Assembly: GCF_000327385.1 (NCBI RefSeq) | Contig: NW_008710478.1 | Location: forward strand, 1,225,425 to 1,289,424 | DNA: 64,000 nucleotides | Direction: 5' to 3' | DNA from: Lottia gigantea | Lineage: Eukaryota; Mollusca; Gastropoda; Lottiidae | Shown here: positions 46,760 to 57,067 of the stretch, piece by piece | Layout: the number at the start of each line of letters is the position of its first letter | Position numbering within the stretch: position 1 is the stretch's first letter | Program-made: the position numbers and the translations under genes | The notes under the pieces: model-generated | Database searches by the model: none | What the model saw: the letters and a program-made list of their open reading frames with translations, nothing else | Told to the model about the DNA's origin: nothing

Positions 46760-49700
46760 CTGAAACAAGATTGGGAAAGATTTGAAATTAGAACCAATTT
46801 ATCAGCAGGTTCTTTCCTACTATCTGTGGTGAGTTTTATTGTGTTTTTTATTCTTACTAAATGGGCAAAAGCAAAGTATATATATATATAAATATAAACC
46901 TGTTCTAAAATATCCCCAAGAATAAACATGGAATAAACAAAACTCATATGAATAATTACTGGGAAAAAGAATTTTTGATTTCATAAAGTTGAAACTTACT
47001 CTCCCCCCCCCCTTGGGAGTAAAAAATTACTAGCTACAGACATAGAAGATTAAAATAAGGACACCTACCACACATTATTCCTAGAGCAGCACTAAATAAA
47101 GCCATATAACCAAAATAAAACGAAGTCTGGAAAAATCCATACATTCTGAAATAAAATACAGTATTTACCTTATAAAACTTGTCTCAATGTCAAATCTATA
47201 CATTTAACAAGAGTAACAGATGTTCTATAATAAAGATTTGATGTCTTACTGATATGTACACGAGTCCTATTTTCAAAATATACAGCCATTATGAGAAATA
47301 AATTTTCGATCAATTTAAGTAAAAGATTAATCAGTGCTCAGTGAAAACACCAATGATCATGAAGAATCCTAGTCTTAAGGTTTTTTATTTTTTCGTAAAG
47401 GAGCTTTTCTACACTAATGGCTGTATCCAGTACTAGCACCAATTAACAATTGTTCTCAAAAGAGATTGTATTTTTGTCTCTCTCTCTACAACTGTATTAC
47501 TTGAATTAAAAGATAAAAACATATACTTACTTTGTTTTAAAGAAGAAATAATAAAATGAATAGAGATAGACGTATCCTGATGTAGAGGCAGCAGCTAGAA
47601 AACTTGTCCATTGCCTGTAATTATACAATATTTGTCTGGTTAAACAGTGAAGAAGTAAAGTTTTGGACAAATTTTGTCAAGTTTTATTTAATCTGACCGT
47701 CAAGCCTGATTTTGATTAATCAGATAACTGTCTTACTATTCTAAAGCGCAGATATAACCATTTAGGAATCTTTGGTCTTTTCTGATGCAAGAATGTTAAC
47801 AGGCTTGAAATGACAGCAGTTAACCTTTCAAATGAAGGGATCGAAAACAAGGCTTCTAAACCAGAAAAAATGCCACAGTGAAACCAATTTATGTGTAGAC
47901 CTTCAGTTCTCTTCTAGAAGTTATAATAAACTAATAGATTGTAAAAAGATGATCATATTATATACACAGTTTAAAACGCCTGAGAAACAGTCAGTTATTT
48001 TCCTCAGGAGCTGGACTGTGATGGTATAATATTATATATGTATTTATCATAAGGAGTCTACAAGTTATTAAACTTGTTTGAAATCCTACTATAATGCATC
48101 TTACATGAGCAATGAATCAACCACGTGATCTCTTCATTCATACTCGTAGAGCAAATATCTCACCCACTCTACTTGACAATACTAATGACTTATAAACATT
48201 TTTCGATTCTTTTGATTTTCAATAGGGTTCATCCTTGGGTGATTACGAACACTCATACCAAGTTTTATCAAAATCCGTCGAGAATTGTGTCTTGTAGAGT
48301 GTTTACGAGCAATTGTGGACGGCATTTCATGTGGGTGTATAATAAAAGGATACGTACCAGCGATAGTCCTCAGCATTCAGTAAGAAATAAGTACACACAA
48401 TAGTAACACAGACAGTAACAATAGCTAATATAACAAACACCAGTAACATAAAACCATAAACATAGTAGATTTTATATGCCCAGAATGATGTGAAGATGAA
48501 ATACCTGAAATAGAGGAAAAATTAATCATAAACCAATAAATAAATGACTAAATGGGAATGAACCGAAATTTTACATCCTACTTTTTGCTCGTCATACTTC
48601 CTCATGGCCGGGCCGTGGTAACACAAATGAGAAAAATTACATATTCATAGCTAAATATTGTCCAATCAAAATTGGCCCTACTGTAATGGTAGCAAAATAT
48701 CAGCCGATCAAAACAAATCACTCGTTATGACGCTTTGTTTACAAGACCTCTGTTCTATCGATCTGATTGGTCAGATTTAAATGCCACCAATTTCATTTGT
48801 TTGCCCCCAAAACAAAGTGAAGTGGATTTAGTTTAATACAGGTTAATAAAACCATGTCAAAACCCGTATTCATAATAAATGCTCTAAATTGGGCTGATGA
48901 AGAGGAAATTACCATGCAGAATGAAATGAAGAAAATTTCAAATTTACACATTTTTATCTTTAACACATGGGATATCAATTTACTGTTGGTAATATCATAC
49001 TGATGTGTCAAAAATGTCTTAGTTGTTTTGATAGTGTAGAGAATTCTATCATTAAATTATGCCAAGAATAGACTCCAAAGTCCTTAGGTTTGACCCTAGA
49101 GAGTTGGGCATTCCTTCATTCAAGGAATAATAAGATTTATTTCTCTATTGATGAATAAAAGAAAAATCTCTTATCATTCCTTGAATGTATAACAAGGCTT
49201 GAAATTTTGTCTATAGTGTAGTTCATCAGTTCTCTTCTAGAAGTTATAATAAACAAATAGATTGTAAAAAGATGATCATATTATATACACAGTTTAAAAC
49301 GCCTGAGAAACAGTCAGTTATTTTCCTCAGGAGCTGGACTGTGATGGTTCTTATTTTTTTCATTTAACATATTTTGAGTACAAGTAATTTTAAGTAAGAT
49401 ATGAAGTAGAAAAGGATTAACAGTACTTACATTTCAATGAAGATAGAACCAAAAGGTAAAATACCACCCAATACAACTATCACAGCTGGCTCCATAAACC
49501 TGTAATATTGAAAATAAAATTGAGTTAAATTTCTTCATCTGTTGAAGGTTGAAAATTCTGAAAACATTATCTTGATTATGCGAGGGTCAATCCCTGGACC
49601 TTTAGGTTAACGAGTTTTATACATCAAGCTTGAAAATGCTTTTAGACGAACATCTTACACTTTGTTTTATAAAATAAGGCAAGCATTTGACTCACTGAGC

Positions 49701-52700
49701 CAAAGGAGATCCTTAATCAATGAAAATGTGTAGGCCCTCAGTTCTCTTCTAGAAGTTATAATAAACTAATAGATTGTAAAAAGATGATCATATTATATAC
49801 ACAGTTTAAAACGCCTGAGAAACAGTCAGTTATTTTCCACAGGAGCTGGACTGTGATTGGAATAAGAAGGAATAAATCCCAAATAGGGCAAAATATGACA
49901 ATATCAATAGTTTCCACTAATAAGATAAGAATTTTAAACTTCGTACCATTTTTTCTCTGGTATAGGTCTGGGTACAGCATTGATTCTACAGGGGTAGTTA
50001 GGTTGGCCTGCCAGATTTCTACCCAATACAGTTCCCACTAGAGTTAAAGGCAGGATAACAAATATACAGATACAAGTTACAGCAACCTACAATATATAAT
50101 AATATCTTATACTAGAACTCTTCAGAGTTAGTACAACATTAGTTTTGACATTGTGGTAGCAATGGGATGTCTGAATTGTGGTCGAAGGTTTAAAATTTGG
50201 TGTATGAAAGTCTGGCGACCTTGAATAATTCATCTTTCCTCCAATGATCAAGCTATAATTAGGTACACATTCTCAAAGAAAGATCCATGCCAGGAGGTCT
50301 GACCAAAGATCAGCTGGTAGAAAGGATCCTTGTGAACCAAGATAATAATCCTGGTACATGTATTACAGAATAGTAACCAGTTTTTCATCTATAACTCCAT
50401 CCTCGATAATGTCCATTTGTACCTCAAATTCAAGTTCATGTTTTGAACAGCTTTAAATTACATGTAAACTTACCATAGTACCGAAGGGTATGGCTCTAGA
50501 GGCATGGTAATAAATAGCTATAAAATTAACAAAGAAAGCCAACCCACAGGTTAATGCTGGCATCAAAAATGCACTAGCCATCATCTGTTTTATCCATAGT
50601 TTACCTGCAAGAAAGAAAAGATCTTTAGAGTTTATACTTTCATAAAATAAGAAGTGAGAATTTGGTGGATTTTCTCACTGTATAATATAGTTGAATGAAG
50701 ATATTTTTTAACTTAAGATTATAAGGGCAGGGCAGGGCAGGGCAGGGCAGGGCAGGGCAGGGCAGGGCAGGGCAGGGCAGGGCAGGGCAGGGCCTATAAA
50801 TATAAACAGTCTACTTCACTAATATCAAAAATAATTATCACAATGGGAACTTTCCACAAACACATCAGAATGTCAAATGATTATAAAATTATTTCTTTCA
50901 ACAACTTAGAGGAACATGTACCCTTTTGAAATCTTGATTTATGTGTCCAGTATATGTAAATAGGAGCCCACCAATATATACACAATCAACAATGTAAGTT
51001 AATATATCATACCTCCCATTCTAGAATATAGTCCACCTCCAAAGTATCCATTGACAGGAGCTGTAGCAGCATACACAAATATAGACGTACTTAATAACGA
51101 TCCACGTCTGAATAAACACAAAAGTTAATAATAATCATTAAACAGGTGTACTGGACAAGACTGAGCAAACCAATTTTAGATATATATAATAAAAGCAATA
51201 ACTTATTGACGATTGTTAAAATAAAACTCATAGTACATGGTTTGATAAAGGCTAATATATAATTCCTCACAAATCATGTCATAACCAGCATAGCTAAGAT
51301 TTGGTTTAATAACAAAATAGTTATGCTTCCTCATAATTCCACTATACAACTGGGTTTATCACCTAAGAGTATCTTATCCACAATTTAGTTAAACATTTTG
51401 GCCAGATTTATTACTAAAGTCAAAGAAAGCCTACTTACTCAGTATATAATTCACCAACTATAGCAAACAATATAACACAGAGTGATACAGTTCCAATATG
51501 GTAACCAGTACCTATTAGGGCTGAGAATAACAGAGGATGGGAGGCTGGTCTAAATACATCACCATGAACTTGTTTCCAACCATACTCATCACCTAGATCT
51601 TTCTCCTGTAATATTAAAATAAGGTTTTAATCAGTTGTAGGTGTCACTGAAAAAATCTAATATATATACTTCTTTTTGATAAATATTTATTTCACAACTA
51701 CAGTTGTTGCCTCAAGACAGCAAAAATGAGAATTTTCAGCTTAAGACTACTCTTTTCGTTCATGGCGTACGGTAAAGTAAGACTCCATACACTTTATTTC
51801 ATTTCTAATCTCTAGTCATTCAGATGGGACGATAAACCGAGGCCCATGTGCATCGGTTTATTTTATGTGCACGTTAAAGATCCCTCAACAGTTGGAAATC
51901 GAAAAAGAGCAGCACCTTCTGGACTAATGAAGACAGGCAACATCATGCAGTGTGCGATTTTTCGATTAGAAAAATATTCAAAAAAGCACCCCGAAAATGA
52001 ATATAGAAAGTTATATCCTACCATATCATCTAAGTCCTCTTCTTTACTATATCTAGCATAATCTTTACGTAGGGTTCTCATTAATATCATAGAGACTAGA
52101 CCAACCAGAAATATTACCATCATAAACGAATTAAATATACTGAACCAGTGAATCTAAAAACATAATAATATTCATGGTAGAATAGGATTCTAGGCTGAAG
52201 AGGCTAAAAAATTGTTTCAGATATCTAAATTTATCTATCAGAAGGGGATTGACCCTGAAATGCTGGGGTACATATAACACACAGGGCCTCTTTAAAAGAC
52301 AAGATTTTTCCAATTGAGATATAATTCTGATTAGGAAATATTTGTTCTGCCATTGAACACATAATAAATATAGTGGAAGAATAATACTTACTCTATGTTG
52401 GAAGAAATTGGGGTCTAAATATTTATCAAATCGGTCTTCATATCGGATTTTAGATGTATGCCATTTAATCTGTAATAAACAGACATATTTCATATATAAA
52501 TTTTTAAGCAACAATTTCTGCTTGGAAGACAATTATTAAAATTCTTATCACTTAGACAATTGTCACTAAATTGTCTTTAGAATTGTTCTCCTACTCATTG
52601 TAGGAATTAAAGTGCTATGTATACATGAAAACTCCACTTCCATAAACCAGTATAAAATATTCTCAGCTTGTGTCAAAAGATTTAAATGAATTTAACCCGT

Positions 52701-55524
52701 ACAAGACATAAGATTATGAAATGCTATCTGTCATACTTGTAAAACCTTAGCTCTATCAGCTGTCATAAAATATTCTCTTCTCTTAAAGCCATGTAAAATT
52801 GTACACAGAAATAATACTTTAAGCCAGTTTACCTCATATGTAAATGGTATTTTAGCATTCATTTCTAGTTTTACTTTAACTTCGCTAGTTAAATTGACAT
52901 CAACTATCTGCCTACCATTATAACCAATATCAAACTTTTTGTGGCTCCAGATGTAGTATTCTTTTCCATTATTTTCATCAATTTCACCAACTATACCTGT
53001 AATGATGAGAAACATGAAGAATTATCAAAAGCTCTTGTTAACATCTCAACATTGAACTTAATCTTTAGAATTGTGTATGGCAGAAAAAGAATGATCAAAC
53101 TATGAAAGTATTGGTGTTCCGGCATACTTTCATTTTTTAGCAAATTTGAGACAATTCGATGAACAAACAAATGACATTGCCGATTTTAATCTCTTCAAGT
53201 TTTGAATTATTGATTCCTTTAATCAGAAATAGAGTTTTTAAATGATAAGATACAAAATATTCCATAAATTCATGAATAAAAAAAAAAGCCAATTGTCAAG
53301 GTGTCCATTGATTACCTACCCCAGATAGGTAAATCATCAATATACATCTGATACCAATAATGATTCTGAACAGCATACACGAACGCCTGTAGTTTATCTT
53401 CATTTAATTCTACACTACAGTACTCTGTTTTACTCATATCACCTGTAATTTATATAAAATACAATGTTAAAAAGGTAGAAACATTACAATGTTTATTCTC
53501 TTCCTCTGGTTCCAATGTCACAAATCAAACCATATTTTATATATACAACTATGAATTTCAAACAGTGAAGTCAAGCCTTAAGGTCATCATTGAGATTTTA
53601 GCAAAACTTCATTTATTTAAAACACAGCAAATTGGTTCATGGATTTCTTTTTTAAGTTGATTCTTAAAAGCTTTTTAAGATAAGACAATCCTCAAAACTT
53701 CCTCTGGAGAAAAAATTTGGAATAGGCATAAGCTTATCTAAAAGTTTCTTGGGTCAGAAAAACTCAACATGCAACACCCATTTAATTACCCATAATGAAC
53801 ACCCACCTTTAAAATCAATATCTATTCCACTGAACTCTAACTCAACACCCAACAGAGCTTCTCCCAGAGTTTCATGATAATGGCCGATACTTTCTTTTGA
53901 CCCTCGACAGAATGGTAGAGAGAAATATTCATAAGTTTCCTGTCTGTTATGGTAAGGTCCAACTGTATTCATCCATAACACCACTTCTTCAGCATCTTTA
54001 TACTGAAAATACACCAAATAGACCATCAAAATACTGGTTGATTGTGAAACTTATAGAATTTATTTGAAAAATAGTAATTAAACTTCAGGTTAAAAGCTTT
54101 AAAGGCCTATCATACGGTTATAAATCTAGGGTCAAACACCAGTACAGCAGGCCGTAAATATCAGGCCAGTTTTAGAATTTCACTATCGTCTGAGTTTTGT
54201 TGGATTCACACAAAAAAGTGTTTGTGACATTACTGAAACACGTTTTTTTGACACTTATTGTTATCACTTGTGAAATAGAAATATATAATGTACTCAATCA
54301 TGAATGTTTGCGGATGAAATTGATCAATATGAACAAGTGGTAGCAGATGACAGATGTAATGTACCCTTTTTGACTTGTGCATACAATACTAGCTATATGA
54401 AACTGATAAATGTAAGACAATGTTATCTATACAATGGTCTCAATACACATGCAGGGTCAAGATGTCTCGTGGTCAAAATTATCCCATGTTCCATTGAATG
54501 GAAACACGAGAGCCTGACATCTTTTATTCAGGCATTCAGAACCGTAAATATGGCATAAAGTTATTTCTTTGTTGGTAAAGATTAAGTGCAAAAGTTGCTT
54601 TGCAAGTGAAGACATGGCTTCCAGGCCAAAGCCAAATCTAATGAAAAAGGAGACTATGTTTGGTTCTTAAACAGAAATAACACACACAAGCATAATTCAC
54701 AACCATAAAAAGGTTTAGAAATGGCTTTAAATGTAATTTGAAGGCTTCGTTGAATATTACAACCTTTTTCAAATTCGACTAATGTCTAAAAAGAGATTCA
54801 AAATAGTTGTTAACTACATTCATGTAATAATCAAATGTTGTTTCGTGTCTGCACTGTTGTTATCTCTCAAAAATTGGTTTAATAATTGAGAATGTGATTT
54901 CAACTTCTATAACATTTGAAATACCAGTACAAGGTCTTCTTAAAGAATTAGTTTCGGTAAGCTTTTATTGATTTACTGAAAAGTTTTAGACTGAGAGTAT
55001 AACACTGACTTTACGTTCAACAAATACAAACATAATCCAACCAAGTAGAATGTCTCAAATTTAGTTTGATATTTGAGATAAGATACTAAACTGCTTTATT
55101 GTAAGAGTATCAATACTCATTTAGATTACACATTTGAGTTGACATTACATGAATCTCACATAGGACCTACAAAAAAAGTTAACGAAAAGCGGAAACGAGA
55201 AAGTGTAAAAGTTCGATGCACAAGGCCAAACCAAAATCGGGGAGTAAGTAGATCAACCTATCTACCTTTACATACCCGATACCTACATTTGAAGATTAAC
55301 AACTTGAGCAATGTAACACCTATCCAATACATGATAAAATGCATTAGATTAACGGAGGGAAAAAAATTGGTTGCTCATATTCAATGTTTACATTTTGCCA
55401 GCCGAAATTCCTAAAACTGAATTTATTCAAAACTGATACTTACAATATGCGTATGTTCGTCCCCACCGGCACCATAAACCAAAACTAGAACCAGGAGACA
55501 AAATCTTAAATGTTTCTGGAACAT
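46692..55524 (-). CDS. TM9SF3: Transmembrane 9 superfamily member 3, 15 exons
   Basis: A nine-pass membrane protein of the Golgi/endosomal TM9 (nonaspanin) family, implicated in trafficking and glycosylation. Fifteen exons join in frame to 583 codons (human TM9SF3 about 589). Signal peptide [19 protein letters not shown], then mature DEHTHI; lumenal domain to about 220 with [20 protein letters not shown] and SLPFC; first helix [16 protein letters not shown]; the loop [16 protein letters not shown]; then eight more helices ending TVKID, the KxD-type C-terminal Golgi signal of the family. Identity to human TM9SF3 rather than TM9SF1/2/4 is clear from the N-terminus and loop. The chosen ATG precedes the signal peptide; an in-frame ATG 87 bases upstream would spoil it. 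All introns are GT-AG. The gene is convergent with tolloid. Confidence 0.97.
47069..47145 (-). CDS. TM9SF3: TM9SF3 exon 14
   Basis: Encodes [20 protein letters not shown] and LGIMC. Confidence 0.95.
47531..47614 (-). CDS. TM9SF3: TM9SF3 exon 13
   Basis: Encodes [20 protein letters not shown] and YYFFFKTK. Confidence 0.96.
47892..48024 (+). repeat. 132-bp dispersed repeat, copy 1
   Basis: Runs from GTGTAG...CAGTTCTCTTCTAGAAG to CAGGAGCTGGACTGTGATGG, almost identical to copies at 49216 and 49729. It contains the palindrome CTTCTAGAAG and a small inverted pair ACAGTC/GACTGT near its right end. No coding capacity, no long terminal repeats, no poly(A). Confidence 0.9.
48200..48320 (+). repeat. 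Dispersed repeat related to 55760-55870 (opposite orientation)
   Basis: CATACCAAGTTTTATCAAAA then TCCGTCGAGAAT matches the reverse complement of the stretch around 55815-55850 (GATTTTGATAAAATTTGGTA). Both can be read as HTKFYQN..R.V in one frame, but with no wider protein similarity. Confidence 0.55.
48358..48504 (-). CDS. TM9SF3: TM9SF3 exon 12
   Basis: Encodes [19 protein letters not shown], a helix rich in valine and isoleucine, and [11 protein letters not shown]. Confidence 0.96.
49117..49187. repeat. Perfect-arm hairpin in TM9SF3 intron 11
   Basis: CATTCAAGGAATAATAAG and CTTATCATTCCTTGAATG form an inverted repeat of about 21-22 paired bases with one or two mismatches and a 25-base loop. 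It could be a decayed MITE, a small fold-back element or a pre-miRNA-sized hairpin. Confidence 0.7.
49216..49347 (+). repeat. 132-bp dispersed repeat, copy 2
   Basis: Differs from copy 1 by very few bases after the first ten (for example CAAATAG for CTAATAG). Confidence 0.9.
49431..49499 (-). CDS. TM9SF3: TM9SF3 exon 11
   Basis: Short exon encoding [20 protein letters not shown] and IE; split codons at both ends. Confidence 0.96.
49729..49860 (+). repeat. 132-bp dispersed repeat, copy 3
   Basis: Same orientation as the other two; CCACAGGAGC for CCTCAGGAGC is one of few differences. All three copies lie within 2 kb, in introns of one gene. Confidence 0.9.
49947..50086 (-). CDS. TM9SF3: TM9SF3 exon 10
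   Basis: Encodes [20 protein letters not shown] and [15 protein letters not shown]. Confidence 0.96.
50474..50604 (-). CDS. TM9SF3: TM9SF3 exon 9
   Basis: Encodes [20 protein letters not shown] and [18 protein letters not shown]. Confidence 0.96.
50725..50793. repeat. GGGCA pentanucleotide microsatellite
   Basis: About 13 perfect copies of GGCAG in intron 8 of TM9SF3. The G3 runs could fold as a G-quadruplex on the plus strand (template for TM9SF3). Confidence 0.97.
51013..51107 (-). CDS. TM9SF3: TM9SF3 exon 8
   Basis: Encodes [20 protein letters not shown] and [12 protein letters not shown]. Confidence 0.96.
51439..51605 (-). CDS. TM9SF3: TM9SF3 exon 7
   Basis: Encodes [20 protein letters not shown], the most conserved loop of the family, and the next helix. 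Confidence 0.96.
51812..51980 (+). mobile_element. Conserved SINE/LINE 3'-tail fragment
   Basis: TCATTCAGATGGGACGATAA followed by ACCGAGGCCCATGTGC and GTGCACGTTAAAGATCC resembles the 'GATGGGACGTTAAACC...GTGCACGTTAAAGA' tail that I recall from many invertebrate SINEs and their partner LINEs. It lies in intron 6 of TM9SF3 on the strand opposite the gene. No clear head or target duplication was found. Confidence 0.45.
52022..52153 (-). CDS. TM9SF3: TM9SF3 exon 6 (first membrane helix)
   Basis: Encodes [20 protein letters not shown] and [15 protein letters not shown], almost identical to human. Confidence 0.97.
52392..52469 (-). CDS. TM9SF3: TM9SF3 exon 5
   Basis: 26 codons, [20 protein letters not shown] to FFQHR, phase 0 at both ends. 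Confidence 0.95.
52833..52996 (-). CDS. TM9SF3: TM9SF3 exon 4 (lumenal domain)
   Basis: Encodes [16 protein letters not shown] and [19 protein letters not shown]. Ends PFTYE at donor GTAAAC. NLTS is a potential N-glycosylation site. Confidence 0.95.
53320..53442 (-). CDS. TM9SF3: TM9SF3 exon 3 (lumenal domain)
   Basis: Encodes [20 protein letters not shown] and [16 protein letters not shown], matching [19 protein letters not shown] in human. Confidence 0.96.
53807..54002 (-). CDS. TM9SF3: TM9SF3 exon 2 (lumenal domain)
   Basis: Encodes [19 protein letters not shown] to [14 protein letters not shown], nearly identical to the human segment. Confidence 0.97.
54655..54765. repeat. Dispersed repeat shared with 59108-59285
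   Basis: GGTTCTTA...ACACACAC...TTCACAACCAT and then TAGAAATGGCTTTAAATGTA followed by ATTTGAAGGCTT recur, with gaps, at 59108-59285. The right copy includes an inverted pair AAGCCTTCAAATCAC/GTGATTTGACGTCTT, so a fold-back MITE is likely. Confidence 0.5.
55444..55524 (-). CDS. TM9SF3: TM9SF3 exon 1 (signal peptide)
   Basis: Encodes 27 residues ending GGDEHTHI before donor GTAAGT. Human mature TM9SF3 begins DEHEHTYQ. Confidence 0.93.
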
Positions 55525-55692
55525 TTTAATGCAGTATGCACTTCTCGATGGTTGGGCTAAATTGCGATAAAAGTGGATTTTCAGACACTTGACGACCCAG
55601 TTAGTGAACAAAAATGGCTGCCTCCATTGGCCACGTAGACGGAATTCAGGGTACGTAACTCTTCAAAATTATGACCACAGATAACTACTATA
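55525..55692 (-). promoter_or_regulatory. TM9SF3 promoter region, possibly bidirectional
   Basis: Between the TM9SF3 start codon and the transposon at 55701 lie AAAATGGCTGCC (YY1-type) and an inverted CCAAT box (CATTGG) at 55611-55630, typical of housekeeping promoters without a TATA box. The transposon limits the undisturbed proximal promoter to about 170 bases. Confidence 0.5.
55614..55650 (+). CDS. Possible divergent mini first exon
   Basis: On the plus strand ATGGCTGCC in a good Kozak context (CAAAAATGG) opens MAASIGHVDGIQ and then meets a strong-looking donor, CAGG|GTACGTAAC. It would be the first exon of a gene divergent from TM9SF3. No second exon was found, and the start motif overlaps a YY1-type promoter element that itself spells ATGGC. 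Confidence 0.2.
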
Positions 55693-57067
55693 AAAAAATT
55701 CAGAGCCGTATATAGAGAGAGTCTGGCCAATTACGTCACAAGGCCCCATCTTGTTACCCTCTCTTAGCTACAAGGCGGCCGACGTTATCCCTCGTAAACT
55801 CTCTAGAATTTACAGTTTTTAACCGATTTTGATAAAATTTGGTATGTCTATACAAAAACACAAAAAGAAGACAAATTTTGAATTTTAGCACTTTCCAAAT
55901 ATTAATCACCGAAATATTAAACCTGTAATCTTCCATATTAAAATAGCTAGGGCCTAGCTGTATATTCTACAGCTATATGGAACAATAGGCTAATCACTAG
56001 TTATAGTTTATGCAACATATTTATAAGTAATATAATGTATAATATAATTCATATTGTTTTTGATCAATAGGCCCGTGTGCCTGACTACTGTCAAAACGGT
56101 GCATAAACTATAACCAATGAGTTTTGTTACATAAAGCTTTAGAATATAGTGAAGTTAGTATAAAGGACTGAACTCCATCTTTGCCGAAGAAATTTAGTCA
56201 TCATGAAAATTGCTCAAAGCAAGATGTGCACTATAAATCGTTATCAACAGAAAGTTTCTCTTTGACTGTCGTCGAAGTGATTCTGGAAGAGAAAACAAAA
56301 TTTACACAAGTGTCTAGCCCAAAAGACTTAGTGTTCACATTATAGTCTAGACCCACAGTCTACATTGCCCTTCCATATTTTTCTGCGAATGTCAATAATG
56401 AAATAACATACACAATGGTGGCGTTTCATTTGATCTCTAAAGGGGGTGGGGTAATACTGATAGGCATTTAGGAAATCAATGATATTGATAGGGAGAAGGA
56501 TGGTGGTGGTGGGGGGGGGGGGGGTGTTGAAAATCAGGACCATCACAAATATTAGGAGCCATGGCCCCTTGCCTCACCGTACAAGCACCAATATGGAGCA
56601 CACCTTTAAATTATACTGTTTGTTTTGGTGATTGGAAGTAAACAATACTAAATAAGTAAATAGTCTTAGAATTTCACATTTATAGAAAAACATAAATCGA
56701 TCGATTAAGTGTAGGCCTATCAGAAATGTTGACAGTGTCTCAGAAGCCATAGACATAGTGCATGCTCCTCGTCTAGGCCTAGGCTTAGATAGCCAGTGCG
56801 TGGAAAGAAACCCTCTCACAAAGTTTCCATATCTATTATATCCAGTTTTTAGACCTGAACCTAACACAATTTGAGGCATTCTGTTGCCAGACAAGACCAG
56901 GAATTAGGCTTAAACAACGTAAAGAATACCCAGGCTCCTACGCCTAAACGTCGCGGGAAGGGTAACAATATGGCGGCCTTCAATCACGTGACCGCTCTGC
57001 GCCAATCATGGTTCAGCGCGGCGAGATCACAAGTTGGCCAGACTCTATATACGGCTCTGAAAAAATT
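55693..57067. mobile_element. 1.36-kb non-autonomous DNA transposon with 8-bp target duplications (hAT-like)
   Basis: The element spans 55701-57059 with inverted ends CAGAGCCGTATATAGAG... TCTGGCCAA. Similarity continues inward with gaps: AAGGCCCCATCTTGTTACCC on the left answers AAGGCCGCCATATTGTTACC on the right (reverse strand). Perfect 8-bp direct repeats AAAAAATT flank it (55693-55700, 57060-57067). The 8-bp duplication and CAGAG terminus favour hAT; P-type elements also make 8-bp duplications. No transposase frame was recognised. An inner inverted pair (TAGTTATAGTTTATGCA/TGCATAAACTATAACCA) at about 56000 and 56100 may be another nested element. Confidence 0.85.

Noticed and set aside
52131-52532. 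133-codon minus-strand frame
   Set aside because: It is TM9SF3 exon 5 with read-through into both introns; the splice sites bound 26 codons.
55525-55611. Upstream in-frame ATG for TM9SF3 (adds MFTNWVVKCLK...)
   Set aside because: It would place 29 polar residues before the signal peptide; family members start directly at the hydrophobic leader.
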